Source: Molanna angustata
Taxonomy: Eukaryota; Arthropoda; Insecta; Trichoptera; Molannidae
Assembly (NCBI GenBank): GCA_963576475.1
Contig: OY754981.1
Span: forward strand, 13,652,716-13,716,715
DNA length: 64,000 bases
Direction: 5' to 3'
Shown piece by piece: positions 9,972-20,409 of this stretch. Numbering within the stretch: position 1 is the first letter of the stretch; each line of letters begins with the position of its first letter. Made by a program: the position numbers and the translations under genes. The notes under the pieces are model-generated. The model ran no database searches and was not told where the DNA came from. It was given only the letters and a program-made list of their open reading frames with translations.

Positions 9972-11028
9972 CTAGTTGCATGTAACACATGAGATCCAAC
10001 TGTCGATAGCGATAGTATGTATAGTTGAAGAATATGTACCAAACTATAAACCCATAGATACAAATTATTGAATATTTTCAGATATTTTGTTTTCTATACA
10101 ACATATGTAGGTATGTATGTCAAGATAGGATAGTATGGAGGAAGATCCTTTTTCCTACCCAGAATATGCAAATTGCATGATGGTATGTATGTATGTTTGG
10201 AGATGAAGTAACAAACTATTAAGTCTTCTTACATATTGTGTATAGGCGACTGCCATACAAAATGTATGAAGCGATGTCGTCACTAAATTCAATTTTTAAA
10301 AAAATTGTTAAAAAAAAATTGAGATCTTCTACTACATTGTTAATATTTTTTATAGAAAATTAAATTATCTAGTTGGGGTATTTCGGCTTTTTTCGATAAT
10401 TGTAAAAGTTTTGGAAATATAGGCAGTTAAACTCATAAATTTATCATAAAAAAAATATTTTTCTTAATAAAAAATGTTTGAGAAACCCTGGAATATTTTT
10501 GAAAAAACTCGTTTGAGATTTTGTATTTGTCTATGTTTGTATAAATTTTCAGCGTTCTAGCGTTTATGGTTTCTGAGATATATGGAAAAATAAAATAAAA
10601 ATTCAAAAGTTGATAACCCCTGACTGAAACAAAAATTCAAAATTCCGAGTATAAAAGTTTTGTAGGCCTGTAACTGTTTATATATTCTGAAATTTAAGGC
10701 TCTGTAAATTGAGCGGATCAAAAGTTATAAGGGGGGGACGGACACACAGACACACACACACACAGACACACACACACACAGACACACACACAGACACACA
10801 CACAGACACACACACACACAGACACACGAAATGTTCTACTCCGAATTCTGAGTAAATCCGTGTATGGAACATATATGCTGCGAAGCCTCTAAGTTGGTGT
10901 TTTTTGACTTCAAAGTTGGAAAGCCATGAAAAAAGTAGACCTCTCCATACAATTCTCGCGTATTCTGGCTTGATACATTGTCGATATGTTAAGAGAACAA
11001 AGTTCTCCTGAACAAATCGACAGTTGGA
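9972..11028 (-). mobile_element. Helitron-like unit 6, complete
   Basis: Minus-oriented full unit (CTAG at 9972-9975, TCC end at 11028; 1,057 bp, longer mainly through its microsatellite). Host bases TATAGA and AAATTAAA join exactly across it, so the insertion site read in element orientation is T/T, the target reported for Helentrons. Confidence 0.85.
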
Positions 11029-11665
11029 AAATTAAATTATCTAGTTGGGGTGTTTCGGCTTTTTTCGATAATTGTAAAAGTTTTGGAAATATAGGCAGTT
11101 AAACTCATAAATTTATCATAAAAAAAATATTTTTCTTAATAAAAAATGTTTGAGAAACCCTGGAATTTTTTTGAAAAAACTAATTTGAGATTTTGTATTT
11201 GTCTATGTTTGTACCAATTTTCAGCGTTCTAGCGTTTATGGTTTCTGAGATATATGGAAAAATAAAATAAAAATTCAAAAGTTGATAACCCCTGACTGAA
11301 ACAAAAATTCAAAATTCCGAGTATAAAAGTTTTGTAGGCCTGTAACTGTTTATATATTCTGAAATTTTAGGCTCTGTAAATTGAGCGGATCAAAAGTTAT
11401 AAGGGGGGGACGGACACACAGACACACACACACACACACAGACACACACACACACAGACACACGAAATGTTCTACTCCGAATTCTGAGTAAATCCGTGTA
11501 TGGAACATATATGCTGCGAAGCCTCTAAGTTGGTGTTTTTTGACTTCAAAGTTGGAAAAGCCATGAAAAAAGTAGACCTCTCCATACAATTCTCGCGTAT
11601 TCTGGCTTGATACATTGTCGATATGTTAAGAGAACAAAGTTCTCCTGAACAAATCGACAGTTGGA

Positions 11666-12463
11666 TTAAGTCTTCTTACATATTGTGTATAGGCGACTGC
11701 CATACAAAATGTATGAAGCGATGTCGTCACTAAATTCAATTTTTAAAAAAATGTTAAAAAAAAATTGAGATCTTCTACTACATTGCTGATATTTTTTATA
11801 GAAAATTAAATTATCTAGTTGGGGTGTTTCGGCTTTTTTCGATAATTGTAAAAGTTTTGGAAATATAGGCAGTTAAACTCATAAATTTATCATAAAAAAA
11901 ATATTTTTCTTAATAAAAAATGTTTGAGAAACCCTGGAATTTTTTTGAAAAAACTAATTTGAGATTTTGTATTTGTCTATGTTTGTACCAATTTTCAGCG
12001 TTCTAGCGTTTATGGTTTCTGAGATATATGGAAAAATAAAATAAAAATTCAAAAGTTGATGACCCCTGACTGAAACAAAAATTCAAAATTCCGAGTATAA
12101 AAGTTTTGTAGGCCTGTAACTGTTTATATATTCTGAAATTTTAGGCTCTGTTTATTGAGCGGATCAAAAGTTATAAGGGGGGGACGGACACACAGACACA
12201 CACACAGACACACACACACACACACAGACACACACACAGACACACACACACACAGACACACGAAATGTTCTACTCCGAATTCTGAGTAAATCCGTGTATG
12301 GAACATATATGCTGCGAAGCCTCTAAGTTGGTGTTTTTTGACTTCAAAGTTGGAAAAGCCGTGAAAAAAGTAGACCTCTCCATACAATTCTCGCGTATTC
12401 TGGCTTGATACATTGTCGATATGTTAAGAGAACAAAGTTCTCCTGAACAAATCGACAGTTGGA
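11666..12463 (-). mobile_element. Helitron-like unit 8, truncated
   Basis: Minus-oriented 5' part of a unit (TCC end at 12463) that stops at TTAAGTCTTCTTAC and abuts the 5' end of unit H. It lacks the tail, hairpin and CTAG. Confidence 0.8.
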
Positions 12464-12690
12464 TTATACATTATTTTATTTATTTTTATAATTATCTATC
12501 TCTTTTCGATGTTTTTCTTTTTTTTATCGCCTTTTTGTTGTCAACTCTTATTTTTGTAATTTGCATACAGTAAATTTTTATGTCTTTTTATTATTACAGT
12601 TTTTTGAAATATTTTGTATTTATATTTTTATGTATAATTGTAAAAGACTTCTGGCCGTAGATAAAAAAAAACAAATGAATAAATAATATA
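12464..12690 (+). repeat. Possible LINE 3' UTR remnant
   Basis: AT-rich sequence ending GATAAAAAAAAACAAATGAATAAATAA, resembling the 3' ends of the non-LTR elements elsewhere in the window. It directly borders the Helitron composite on the right. No protein similarity was seen. Confidence 0.3.
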
Positions 12691-13068
12691 CATATATTTT
12701 TTTTATATTTTGGACATTCGCTGTATATATTTATGAACAATTTTAATTTGTACTATAATACGTTTCATGAGAAATTCCAAATATTTCCGATGTTTTTAAT
12801 ATCTCTTAAATTTCTCAAAGTCTCAAATATATTTCGCTTTACTACGTTAATTCTTCTTGTTGATCAAAAGATTTAGATCGTTAGATCTTTTCAATAAACC
12901 TACGATCTCTTTGTACAGGAATTCCTGGTCCTGGAACGCAAACGTCCAACTATCATTCCGTTCCTTTGGTTGTTACCGATGGTTGCCAATACTCGATAAC
13001 CGGTGGTTGCCAATACAATAGCTCTTACACGCTCCGGCATAATCTTCCCGGCAGGCGGTGGACGGGTA

Positions 13069-13406
13069 GTGCCTTTTCACACGATCCGGTTGCCGGGTAT
13101 CCGGCACCGGGTAGCCGGTTTTATGGTGAGCTTGCACACGACCCGGCTTGAAGCTGACAGTAGCCCCTAGAACGTCGACGTGAGTATAGTTGCGTCTCGT
13201 CTTCATTAAAAATGGAACGCAAACAAATAATTGCAATGTAGATTTTATATCAAAGATACCGCTGACTGAAAAGGAATTTCATGAAATTTTTGGGTTCATC
13301 CAAAATTATGCCGGTGCGAGTGAAAGCTACCATGCATGCTCATACACTTCGCTACCGGTTCCCGGCGCCGGGTACCTGGCAACCGGATCGTGTGAAAAGG
13401 CACGTT
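13069..13406. mobile_element. GC-rich DNA transposon/MITE with long inverted ends, element 1
   Basis: Starts GTGCCTTTTCACACGATCCG (13069) and ends with its inverse, CCGGATCGTGTGAAAAGGCAC (ending 13406), with (G/C)CGGGTA...CCGG runs inside both ends. It is much richer in GC than its surroundings. An internal ATGGAACGCAAACAAATAAT suggests a relic of a transposase start, but stops follow at once. A PIF/Harbinger-type origin is possible; it rests on overall appearance, and no clean TAA/TTA duplication was seen. The same DNA in the second arm makes related frames on both strands (12973-13236 and 13281-13664), which I do not treat as genes. Confidence 0.55.
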
Positions 13407-13429
13407 CATCTTTTAGACGGTGTCGTCGA

Positions 13430-13608
13430 TATAAAATCCACATTGCAATTATCTGTTTCCTTTCCATTTATAACGAATACGAGACGCAACTGTACTCACG
13501 TCGACGTTCTAGGGGCTACTGTCGGCTTCAAGACGGGTCGTGTGCAAGCTCACCATAAAACCGCCTACCCGGCGCCGGGCACCCGGCATCCGGAGCGTGT
13601 AAAAAGGC
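13430..13608 (-). mobile_element. Second copy, inverted half-element of the GC-rich family
   Basis: The inverse of 13069-13245: from ATATAAAATCCACATTGCAA to GAGCGTGTAAAAAGGCAC, carrying the same block (AACGTCGACGTTCTAGGGGC, CTCACCATAAAACCG) as the left arm with a modest number of differences. It abuts element 1, so the locus forms a large hairpin of about 180 bp arms. It has one terminus only. Confidence 0.55.
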
Positions 13609-14255
13609 ACGGGATTCGTCCTTTATACATGTTCCCTCCTGTAGCGCCTTCTATATGCTTCTAAATACATTAAAAATGTATCAAAGTACATTAAAATGTG
13701 CATTCGTCATAAACAGTTTTAATTTTATTGCGTACTTGATCCGCTTTTGTAAGCTATTACCGTTATTTTATGAATGTACTTACTTATGTAAAGTGTCCAT
13801 ACTGAGTACGTATAAAGAATATTTCCTAAACTTGTATCATAATACATTATTATACTCATCTTAAAAGGATCCAAATGTCTTAAATTGTTTAAGTATGATT
13901 GAACAGAGACTTGCGTTGAGTCTCTTAAGAGTTCTGAGCTGATCCAGTTTTCACTTAACCCTAAAACTTGGTCCTTTTCAAGTTTGGCGCTAAGGAGGGA
14001 CCATAATATCACCTTGTACCAAGTATGTAAGTTGGGGAAGTTGGTGTTTATCAAGTCACGATTAAGGGAGACTCAAACTATTAACAGCCTATTGTAGTCC
14101 TCTTCAATACCACATGTCAACAACTTAACTAATTCAAAGCAACAGACTGATTGATACATATTGAAATACACTCATGACAAGAGACCAATCAATGTTACAT
14201 TTCGTACACAGATTTTCTTAGGTTGATTTATACAACATTGTTTTTGTAATTTTTA
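13609..14255. other. Unassigned AT-rich stretch with a 109-codon minus frame
   Basis: No recognised repeat terminus. A minus frame at 13725-14054 (109 codons) contains the string WSLLSAKLEKDQVLGLSENWISS, which is unlike low-complexity shadow frames but matches no family I recognise. It may be a decayed exon or transposon piece. Confidence 0.3.
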
Positions 14256-14650
14256 ATATTTACTTATTTATTTGAATCTTTCTGTACATATAATTAGTAC
14301 ACTGGCGGTCTTATTGCCTAATGGCAATTTCTTCTAACCAACCAGATTTAACCATAAAAATACAAGTGTATATTTAACGTTAACTGTGGCAATAAGTAAA
14401 ATCTCATTACAAATATAAAGAAAGATAGCAGAAGAAAAGTAAAAAAAAACAAGATAGCATATAAGAACAATTCATAGCAATGATTGGAAAACTAAAGGAT
14501 AAGGAAAGGAAGAGGAGAGGAAGACGTAATCAGGTTTTGTCAGATAAATTTTTGCTTTCGCCTTTTCTTGAAGATGTTTAGTGGGATAGACAGTGAAAAT
14601 TTTTCAAACGGTGGAAAATCTATAATTAAAAGTATAAAAGGGATATGTCT
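14256..14650 (-). pseudogene. 3' end of a Jockey/CR1-like LINE
   Basis: Plus-strand text TTATTTATTTG...CACTGGCGGTCTTATTGCC followed by TGGCAATTTCTTCTAACCAA is the inverse of the LINE 3' UTR seen next to an intact RT at 37846-38170. Non-coding remnant, probably ending near 14650. Confidence 0.6.
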
Positions 14651-14940
14651 CTCAAAGCAAGTAATTAATTTTGCACAGCATGCTACTAATCACAAAATAC
14701 TTTACACAATTCTTTCCACAATGAATTGAAGTTGTTTTGCGAAACACATTTTTACGTATAAATTATTATAAAATCCAATTGCGTTACATAAGTAACTGTA
14801 ACAATATTTCATTCAAAGAAGATCACATTCTCATTGTTAAGGATTAAAACTAATTTGGTATTTTCTTGTTTTCTTTGGCGAAACTAACCAACCTCGGTGC
14901 TTATAATTTGTAGTCAAGGTGCCAATTTGGGATGGATAAG

Positions 14941-15012
14941 AAAAGAAAAGATGACTCAATGTATGAAATGACAGTTGGCTGTCAATTCCATACATTGAGT
15001 GATCTTTTCTTT
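14941..15012. repeat. 72 bp near-perfect hairpin
   Basis: Arms of about 34 bp (14941-14974 and 14979-15012) separated by TTGG: AAAAGAAAAGATGACTCAAT... pairs with ...ATTGAGTGATCTTTTCTTT with few mismatches. It could be a tiny MITE or a small-RNA hairpin. No target duplication was recognised. Confidence 0.6.
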
Positions 15013-16620
15013 TACATAGATAAATTGATATGGATAAATTGAATTGTTTATGACTAGACTACTCGTTATGTGATTTTTTTGTTCAACCTCTCTGAAATTT
15101 AGTGCCATTTCGATTTCAAATGGATCGGAAATCGTATCGATTCTCTTTTTAATGTTTGAAAAATGAATTCTTTATGTTGTTTTACAAAACGATCTTGAAC
15201 GCAATATTCAGGTTTATTACGATATTATCAGAACCCATTGTCCTGTATTATTCCTCCATCGTACATCCCTTTCGATACTAATGGGATGGTTTGACTCCGA
15301 AATGCATTAGAAGCTATGCAATATTTCAACTGGCAATTCGCAGTGAAAACTCTCATAGATTTAAAATTTTATGGCAATGCTGCAGTGCGGGGATCGTTAA
15401 GTTAAATTATTTATATAATCCACATCCGATATTCAATGATATCGTAGAGCACTCATGGATACTTGTAATGAACGTGGAATAAAAATAAAGAAATTATCAA
15501 TCGTGGTTTAATAGCGTCATGGTGCTCTCTTCTGAACCATTCTCATGTTTCACTAGATCTGTCGAAACCCACAGTATTCTAGAAAGGAAGGTATTCTAGA
15601 TCTCAAACGATCACCAACCATCAAATATACCCTAAAAATAATGTAACATGAGATGGTTCAGTAGCAGGAAGCCTATTGCGATGGATTTTCATAATATACA
15701 GTAAACCCGAGTTTAACTCCTATTCCCATTGTTTTCCAGATTGAAGTAATATCAATGCCATTTTATGTAAGTGATGTGCCTTTTTACCAATTTGAAAATA
15801 AAAATTTCAAATTTTAAGTTTTCTGAGCTTGGGGTCACTTTGAAATATTTGAAAGTTAAAAAAATTGAGAAGCACTATTCAGATATCCTTCAAAACCTAA
15901 TGGGATCTAAGCGAGTATTAGATATACATATTTACAAAATTTTAAAAGAATCGAACGTGTACTTTAGTCTACAAGCGATAAAGTAAAATAAACACGCCGT
16001 ACATAGTATACAGCACATAGCACGCACACAGATACATTGTGATGAAATTTTCTATGATACTAATTGATAATCTGCTAATTAAAAAATAGCCTTAAAAATA
16101 CGAAATCATAACTCCCCACTTCAACACTTTGGGTTAGTAAGGAGTAAAAACAGTTTTTAAAACGTTATCTTCTCTACATTACTCCATAGTAGAGTTGAGT
16201 AAAAACGTTATTGGGCTATCAGCACAAAAAATATCCCAGACTTCGGTTGTCGACGATTATCATGATGTTAAATAAATAGACACATGAAATTGTCTGTCAT
16301 AAAAGTTCCAGCGAGAATAACAATGAACTCAAATGCCTTTGATAATTTTCATATTGACCATTTGAAATATTAAATCAAAAAAATTACCCGCATTCTGGAT
16401 TAGAGCCAGCTATTCGTAATATTCAAACCAGAGAAGAATAATCAGTTCGTATTTGTTATTTTATTTAATTCAAAAATTTCAAAATTACCTATCTATATAT
16501 GCCATAGATAAGCATAGACTGATTTTTTTTTGTTAAAAGTAACAAAATTTCATGTTAAAATTAACCGAACTATAGTGACTACAAAACAACTTTGTGCAAC
16601 TTAATATTTTGTGCACATGG
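15013..16620. other. AT-rich intergenic sequence, no recognised gene
   Basis: About 1.6 kb with only short AT-rich frames (for example 15291-15482 and 15771-15986, both plus). Near 16090-16215 there is a short dispersed motif (GAAATCATAACTCC...CCATAGTAGAGT...GTAAAAACGTTAT) that recurs at about 33828-33880 and 49800-49872. Nothing else is supported. Confidence 0.4.
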
Positions 16621-17060
16621 TCTTCTTCTTCGTTTAGTAAACCTTATTGGTCTGTTCTTCAGAAACTATGCCTCCTGGGATGACGAAGTACAACTATCCA
16701 TCCATCTCTAGCGTGGTCTTCCGGGTAGGCGGCGGCCAGAGGGGATTTCATTCGCCGCTAAATACGCAAGTCTATCACTGTCCCTCCAATGTCTTCTTCT
16801 GGATCTACTCCACCGAACAATGTCCTCTATTCCACACGTTTTCCTTATTTGAACATTGCGAACATGATCTTGGAGAGTTTTTCCAGTGATTGGCCTTAGA
16901 ACCTTCATTTCCGTTGTCCTTAAGAGCCCCTTGGTTCGTACAGTGTATGCTCGAGTTTCCACAGCATACGTCATGATTAGTCGCACGCATGTCTTATATA
17001 TTCTGACCTCACTGTCAATACACATGTGTTTATTTTTCCAGATCATGTATTTTAGACATC

Positions 17061-17228
17061 CAGCCCCCCTAGACAACATGCCATTTAAGCTAAGCGTTAT
17101 ATCGCTAAGCGATAGTAAATGTATGGAATTGGTGGCTATGACATCACGTGACAGCCACCAATTTCATACATTTATATCGCTTAGCGATATAACGCTTAGC
17201 TTTAATGACATGTTGTCTAGGGGGGCTG
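17061..17228. mobile_element. Near-palindromic MITE, CAGCCCCCCTAG family
   Basis: A 168 bp element with ends CAGCCCCCCTAGACAACATG and its inverse; nearly the whole length is self-complementary around CATCACGTGA. It interrupts an RTE-like frame between ...ASVVS and GCLKYM..., which fixes its limits. No clear target duplication is visible. A shorter relative is at 30236-30339. Superfamily unassigned. Confidence 0.8.
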
Positions 17229-17459
17229 ATACGACAGATGCTTTATTGACTTGTTCGCGGACTTCAGTGTATAGGTCATTATGGCTGCAAATCTCTACTC
17301 CTAAATATTTGAAACTCATTAATTGTTCCACGGGCTTATCATCTACGGTTAGCTTACACCTTGAAGCTTGTTTGGATATAGTAATACTTTTTGTTTCTTT
17401 GCCAAACCGTACAGTCACAAAAAGATAAACCTTTATTACTGATAACAAAGGTATGGCTA

Positions 17460-18034
17460 AAACGCAAGTAGCCATCGAGGGAGATCGCGATCCACTTCCA
17501 CGCCGGCGACGCTATAGAGCCCATTGGCCCTGTTCACCACCGGACGCAGCCGCAACATCGGACAAACACAAAATATCCACCATCCATCAGGTTCAACCAC
17601 TGCCCCCGAGAATCCAACCTCACACGTCAGGGCCTCCGATTGGTCTCGAAATCGGCCGCTATGTACACTCCGTTTCAAGTCGGAGGGGCTTGTACCCCGA
17701 CCCCTCGGTCCTCGTGTTGGCGTCCGAAGGTTCCGCGGGCTAACACCGGGGGCATCCGACGCAATCATCACCTGTCAGATTTGACGTCTAGTTGTCAACA
17801 CAGGATGTCTGACCCGACGTCTGCGCCGGTGGTGTGCCCGAACCACACAACAACATTCGCCACAGTTTGACGAGTAACTGCCGAGCGAGACTAGAGGCGT
17901 CCGTCCTGCTCTTCTCTAAGTACAGAATTGACGAGGGCACAACAGCGTCGGCCGCCCACCCCGGCCTTTACTGCCTAGGCACTTAGAGCCGCAACCTAGG
18001 CCCACCGCAACCTAGGCCCAAACGCAAGTAGCCA
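17460..18034. mobile_element. 545 bp GC-rich insertion with 15 bp target duplication
   Basis: AAACGCAAGTAGCCA occurs at 17460-17474 and 18020-18034 and brackets 17475-18019. The insert is strikingly GC-rich, begins TCGAGGGAGATCGCGATC and ends with a short tandem repeat (CCGCAACCTAGGCCCA twice). Minus-strand reading gives one frame of about 100 codons (17457-17771), including SPRNLRTPTRGPRGRGTSPS, with no family I can name. The length of the duplication points to retroposition (LINE or SINE type), but there is no poly-A tail. Confidence 0.65.
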
Positions 18035-18060
18035 GTTCGGTTGTCTTAATATTTTTTTTA

Positions 18061-18880
18061 GTGTAGATGTTTCTGTTCTATGCGGTATATTTTTTATCAT
18101 GGCTACGTAGGGGAAACCAGCTATAATGATTTCAGTACTTTATAATCTTCCGAAGAAGCGCACTCGTGACATTATGGAAGGTTTGCAATCTGCAGAGAAA
18201 AATATGAATTCGAATCTTAAAAAAGCCCGGGTTATAAGAAAGTGGAAACACAGAATTCGGAAGATCGTTCCAAAGCCGGGCTGCTGTGTTAATAAGAGTT
18301 CGAAAACCGACTGGTTTGTGAATGTTGAAGGTTTATTGTGAATGGGTGGAAGAGGGAGCAAAGTTGCAAATTGTTTTGAGCACCTCCAGTGGTAGTATCA
18401 ATAGAATAAACATAGAATACCAACCTTGCATCTGTGGTCTAGTGATTGCAATCCATCATACAATAATCGGTCGTCAGTCAGACGTATAGCACGCTTCTCT
18501 TGTCTTTCTTAAGGCCGAAGCTACTGAAAGACCAATTATCAGCACATGAATATTACATTATGAGAAATAATTCAGTGTGAAATTCAGATGAAGTACGAAA
18601 ATATATTACACGTGTATCCTTACAATTATTTACACATGTATATAAATACGAAGAAATTGACATGTTCGCTGTGAAAAGTAGACATCATTACGACATACAT
18701 TTTCCAATAATTCGTGATCCTGAACTGTCAATCCATATTATATATTCGTTCACCTAAGCACAAGCATTTATTTGCTTATTTTAGGGAACGTAGGAAGATG
18801 TATATGTACTGGTTTAACAAGGACATATTTATTTTTTTATAAAAAAAAAATATAAACGATATAATACTATTTTATTTTAT
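18061..18880. other. Unassigned stretch with a 71-codon plus frame
   Basis: The plus frame 18126-18341 (71 codons, Lys/Arg-rich, containing MEGLQSAEKNMNSNLKKARV) and its antisense partner overlap completely; neither is recognised. Near 18436 the string GTGGTCTAGTGATTGCAATC resembles a degenerate tRNA-type A box and could be an old SINE. Confidence is low. Confidence 0.3.
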
Positions 18881-18889
18881 GTTTTATTA

Positions 18890-19160
18890 ATGCATGAATG
18901 ATGAACGACTGACCAAAAAAAATATATGGGTGTAAGAGATAAAGTGAATAGCAGGGGCCGCTCCAGAAAGTGATGGCATGACTATGTGAATGATATTTTG
19001 AAAAAAAGAAATATAAGAAGCTTGAAAAATCGACGAGCATGTACATATGAGACGATTTATACACGTAAAGTAAGCTAGGAATGTGTGCAAAAATAGAGAA
19101 GTATGGCGCTCGGATCTTTCTGCTTACCCCGTAAGGGATATGGCGTGATGGTTATATTGT
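18890..19160 (+). pseudogene. Decayed LINE C-terminus (YPxRDMA family)
   Basis: With frameshifts, the plus strand reads ...MNDERLTKKNIWV..., RKxWHDxVNDILK, NRRACT and finally ..LSAYPVRDMA (about 19115-19150), matching the open copy at 60240-60974 and the minus copy at 28928-29322. Non-functional. Confidence 0.7.
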
Positions 19161-19164
19161 ATTA

Positions 19165-19300
19165 CTGCAAGAGGCAACTTACAAGTAGGCACTTGTCAAA
19201 TTAATATTAATTTAACATACAACCAATAACAAGTTGCCACATTCTGAAGACTTGAGATATTTATCGTCTCACAGACCCAGACTGTTTTCACAAGCGTGGG
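19165..19300 (-). repeat. tRNA-derived SINE, family A, 3' part
   Basis: AATAACAAGTTGCCACATTC...GAGATATTTATCGTCTCACA matches the body of the SINE copies at 20225-20409 and 56028-56215. The tRNA-like head is missing. Confidence 0.6.
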
Positions 19301-20030
19301 AATTCAACCCAGACAAATGTCACATATTACAACTGAGTCACAAATCCCGACACTTTTGTAATTTTATTTCACATACATACTTAGGTACTAAGTGGTACCA
19401 TAAAATTTACGTCAAAATAAGTATCACGAGGCAATCTTTTCGAACAAACTCTCAAGTGGAATTTCCCTAGAAATGGAAATTGAAAATGATATATATTATA
19501 ATTTACTAAAAATTTTCGTGGAATTAATTTTATCCATTTTTATTTGTTCTCATCCAGGAATTTATCATCGACTCGAATTAAATTCTCAATTGAATTTTGG
19601 AAAAGATGTCTGCTGGATGTTATTTTTAGCACGGTGAACGTATGTCGAATCCGTTATTCGTTTAAACTAACAGAAAGACCGATAACCTCAACTTGATAAA
19701 CTGAGTTAAAATTTTCCCGCCTCTGCGTTTAAATAACACTCAAGCGGTTGCATTTAATTAAATTTGTACCAAGAGAGAAGCTACTTCGAGTGGTTGCGAA
19801 ATGAGGTTGACAACCTCTGTGTTTTCTATCCAGACATCGCAGTTAAACTGAGAGTCGGGGCCTAAAGCGGACAAGTGAACATTTAAAGCTAGCACTGTCA
19901 ATTCATTAATACGATCTGCGGTTCCAGGAATGAATTGGAAACGCATAGAAATTCAAGAAAAATAAATACATACAACTATTTATTTATTTGTTTTTTACTC
20001 CACAAAATGTATACTGCAAAATAACCCTGT
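19301..20030. other. AT-rich stretch, no recognised gene
   Basis: Only short frames occur, such as a minus 62-codon frame at 19758-19946 (contains LNVHLSALGPDSQFNCDVWI), which is not recognised but could be a LINE relic. Confidence 0.35.
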
Positions 20031-20035
20031 GGATA

Positions 20036-20215
20036 AGAGACCCCTAGGAATACCAAGGCAGAGATTGATAGACAATGTTATCCGAGATCTGAACGTGCTG
20101 AATGCTTGTGATGACTGGGAGTCCACTACAGCTGACAGGAAAGCTTGGAAAGCTATTGTTCAGGAGGCCAAAGCTCTACCGGAGTTGTATGGCCATCGGA
20201 AGTAAGAAAGTAAGT
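20036..20215 (+). pseudogene. Extreme C-terminus of an RTE-like LINE
   Basis: The plus strand reads NPVDKRPLGIPRQRLIDNVI...DWESTTADRKAWKAIVQEA..LPELYGHRK then stop, the usual 'R.RG.PR.RW.D.I..D...........DR..W..' ending of RTE-type polyproteins. Everything upstream is missing. Confidence 0.75.
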
Positions 20216-20224
20216 TGTTTTTTA

Positions 20225-20409
20225 CTTCTCGGGCACTTTAGCACTCATCCAATAACAAGTTACCACATTTTGGAGACTTGCGATATTAATCGTCTCAAAG
20301 ATCCAGTTTGAAAACATAATTAAAAATTGTGTCTCCACCGCGAATAGAACCCAGGACCTTTGGATGAGCAGTCGGATACCTAACCAACTAAACAACGAAG
20401 GCCGACAAT
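20225..20409 (-). repeat. tRNA-derived SINE, family A
   Basis: Read on the minus strand, the head resembles a tRNA: A box TAGTTGGTTAGG and B box region GGTCCTGGGTTCTATTC, followed by the family body ...GAGACGATTAATATCGCAAG. The acceptor stem does not close, so it is a SINE, not a tRNA gene. Confidence 0.75.

Larger units (their letters stand above)
7578..11665 (-). mobile_element. Helitron-like unit H, 3'-truncated and split by two insertions
   Basis: Minus-oriented unit in three pieces: 7578-7697, 9835-9971 and 11029-11665, with its 5' end TCCAAC at 11665. It lacks the 3' hairpin/CTAG end and is joined directly to unit 3 at 7577/7578. The pieces fit together exactly (CAAACTA + TTAAGTC; TATAGA + AAATTAAA), which shows that the inserts 7698-9834 and 9972-11028 entered without target duplication or loss. 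Confidence 0.8.
4995..12463 (-). mobile_element. Composite array of nested Helitron/Helentron-like elements
   Basis: A 7,469 bp block made only of copies of one non-autonomous family plus a 67 bp spacer. In element orientation each full unit starts TCCAACTGTCGAT, has a TGTGTC microsatellite about 200 nt in, a subterminal ATCGACAGTTGGA (inverse of the start), a hairpin CATGT-GTT-ACATG and ends CTAG. The outer ends are CTAG on the left (4995, minus) and TCC on the right (12463, minus), with flanks ...CATAA and TTATAC..., i.e. an A/T insertion without duplication. Reading from the right on the minus strand: truncated unit 8, interrupted truncated unit H, then complete unit 3. Insertions in H and unit 3 supply the other copies. 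The subterminal inverted repeats and central microsatellite resemble Helentron-associated (DINE/HINE-type) elements; the CTAG end with 3' hairpin is Helitron-like. No Rep/helicase is encoded. Confidence 0.85.
16625..18060 (-). pseudogene. RTE-like LINE C-terminal region, split by two insertions
   Basis: Minus-strand pieces read as one LINE C-terminus. 17229-17474 encodes ...FGKETKSITISKQ...LMSFKYLGVEICSHNDLYTEVREQVNKASVVS, and 16660-17060 continues GCLKYMIWKNK...EVRIYKTCVRLIMTY...LRTTEMKVLR...GKTLQDHVRN..IRKTCGIEDIVRW. The KYLG and 'YKTCVRLIMTYA.ET' motifs are typical of the region following RT in RTE-type elements. A MITE (17061-17228) and a 545 bp insertion (17475-18019) interrupt it. No endonuclease or RT core remains. 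Confidence 0.75.

Noticed and set aside
5192..12387. Repeated 60-88 codon frames beginning MYGEVYFFHGFSN with Cys/Val repeats
   Set aside because: They recur because the Helitron-like DNA is repeated. The Cys/Val part is a translated TG microsatellite and no known domain is present.
4995..12463. CRISPR-like or satellite array
   Set aside because: Units are about 1 kb with defined mobile-element ends, in both orientations, and joined by exact nested insertions. This is not a short direct-repeat array or simple satellite.
16708..17475. Independent genes on the minus strand at 16708-17079 and 17164-17475
   Set aside because: Both are parts of one RTE-like C-terminus separated by a MITE. The ends of each frame are translated MITE sequence.
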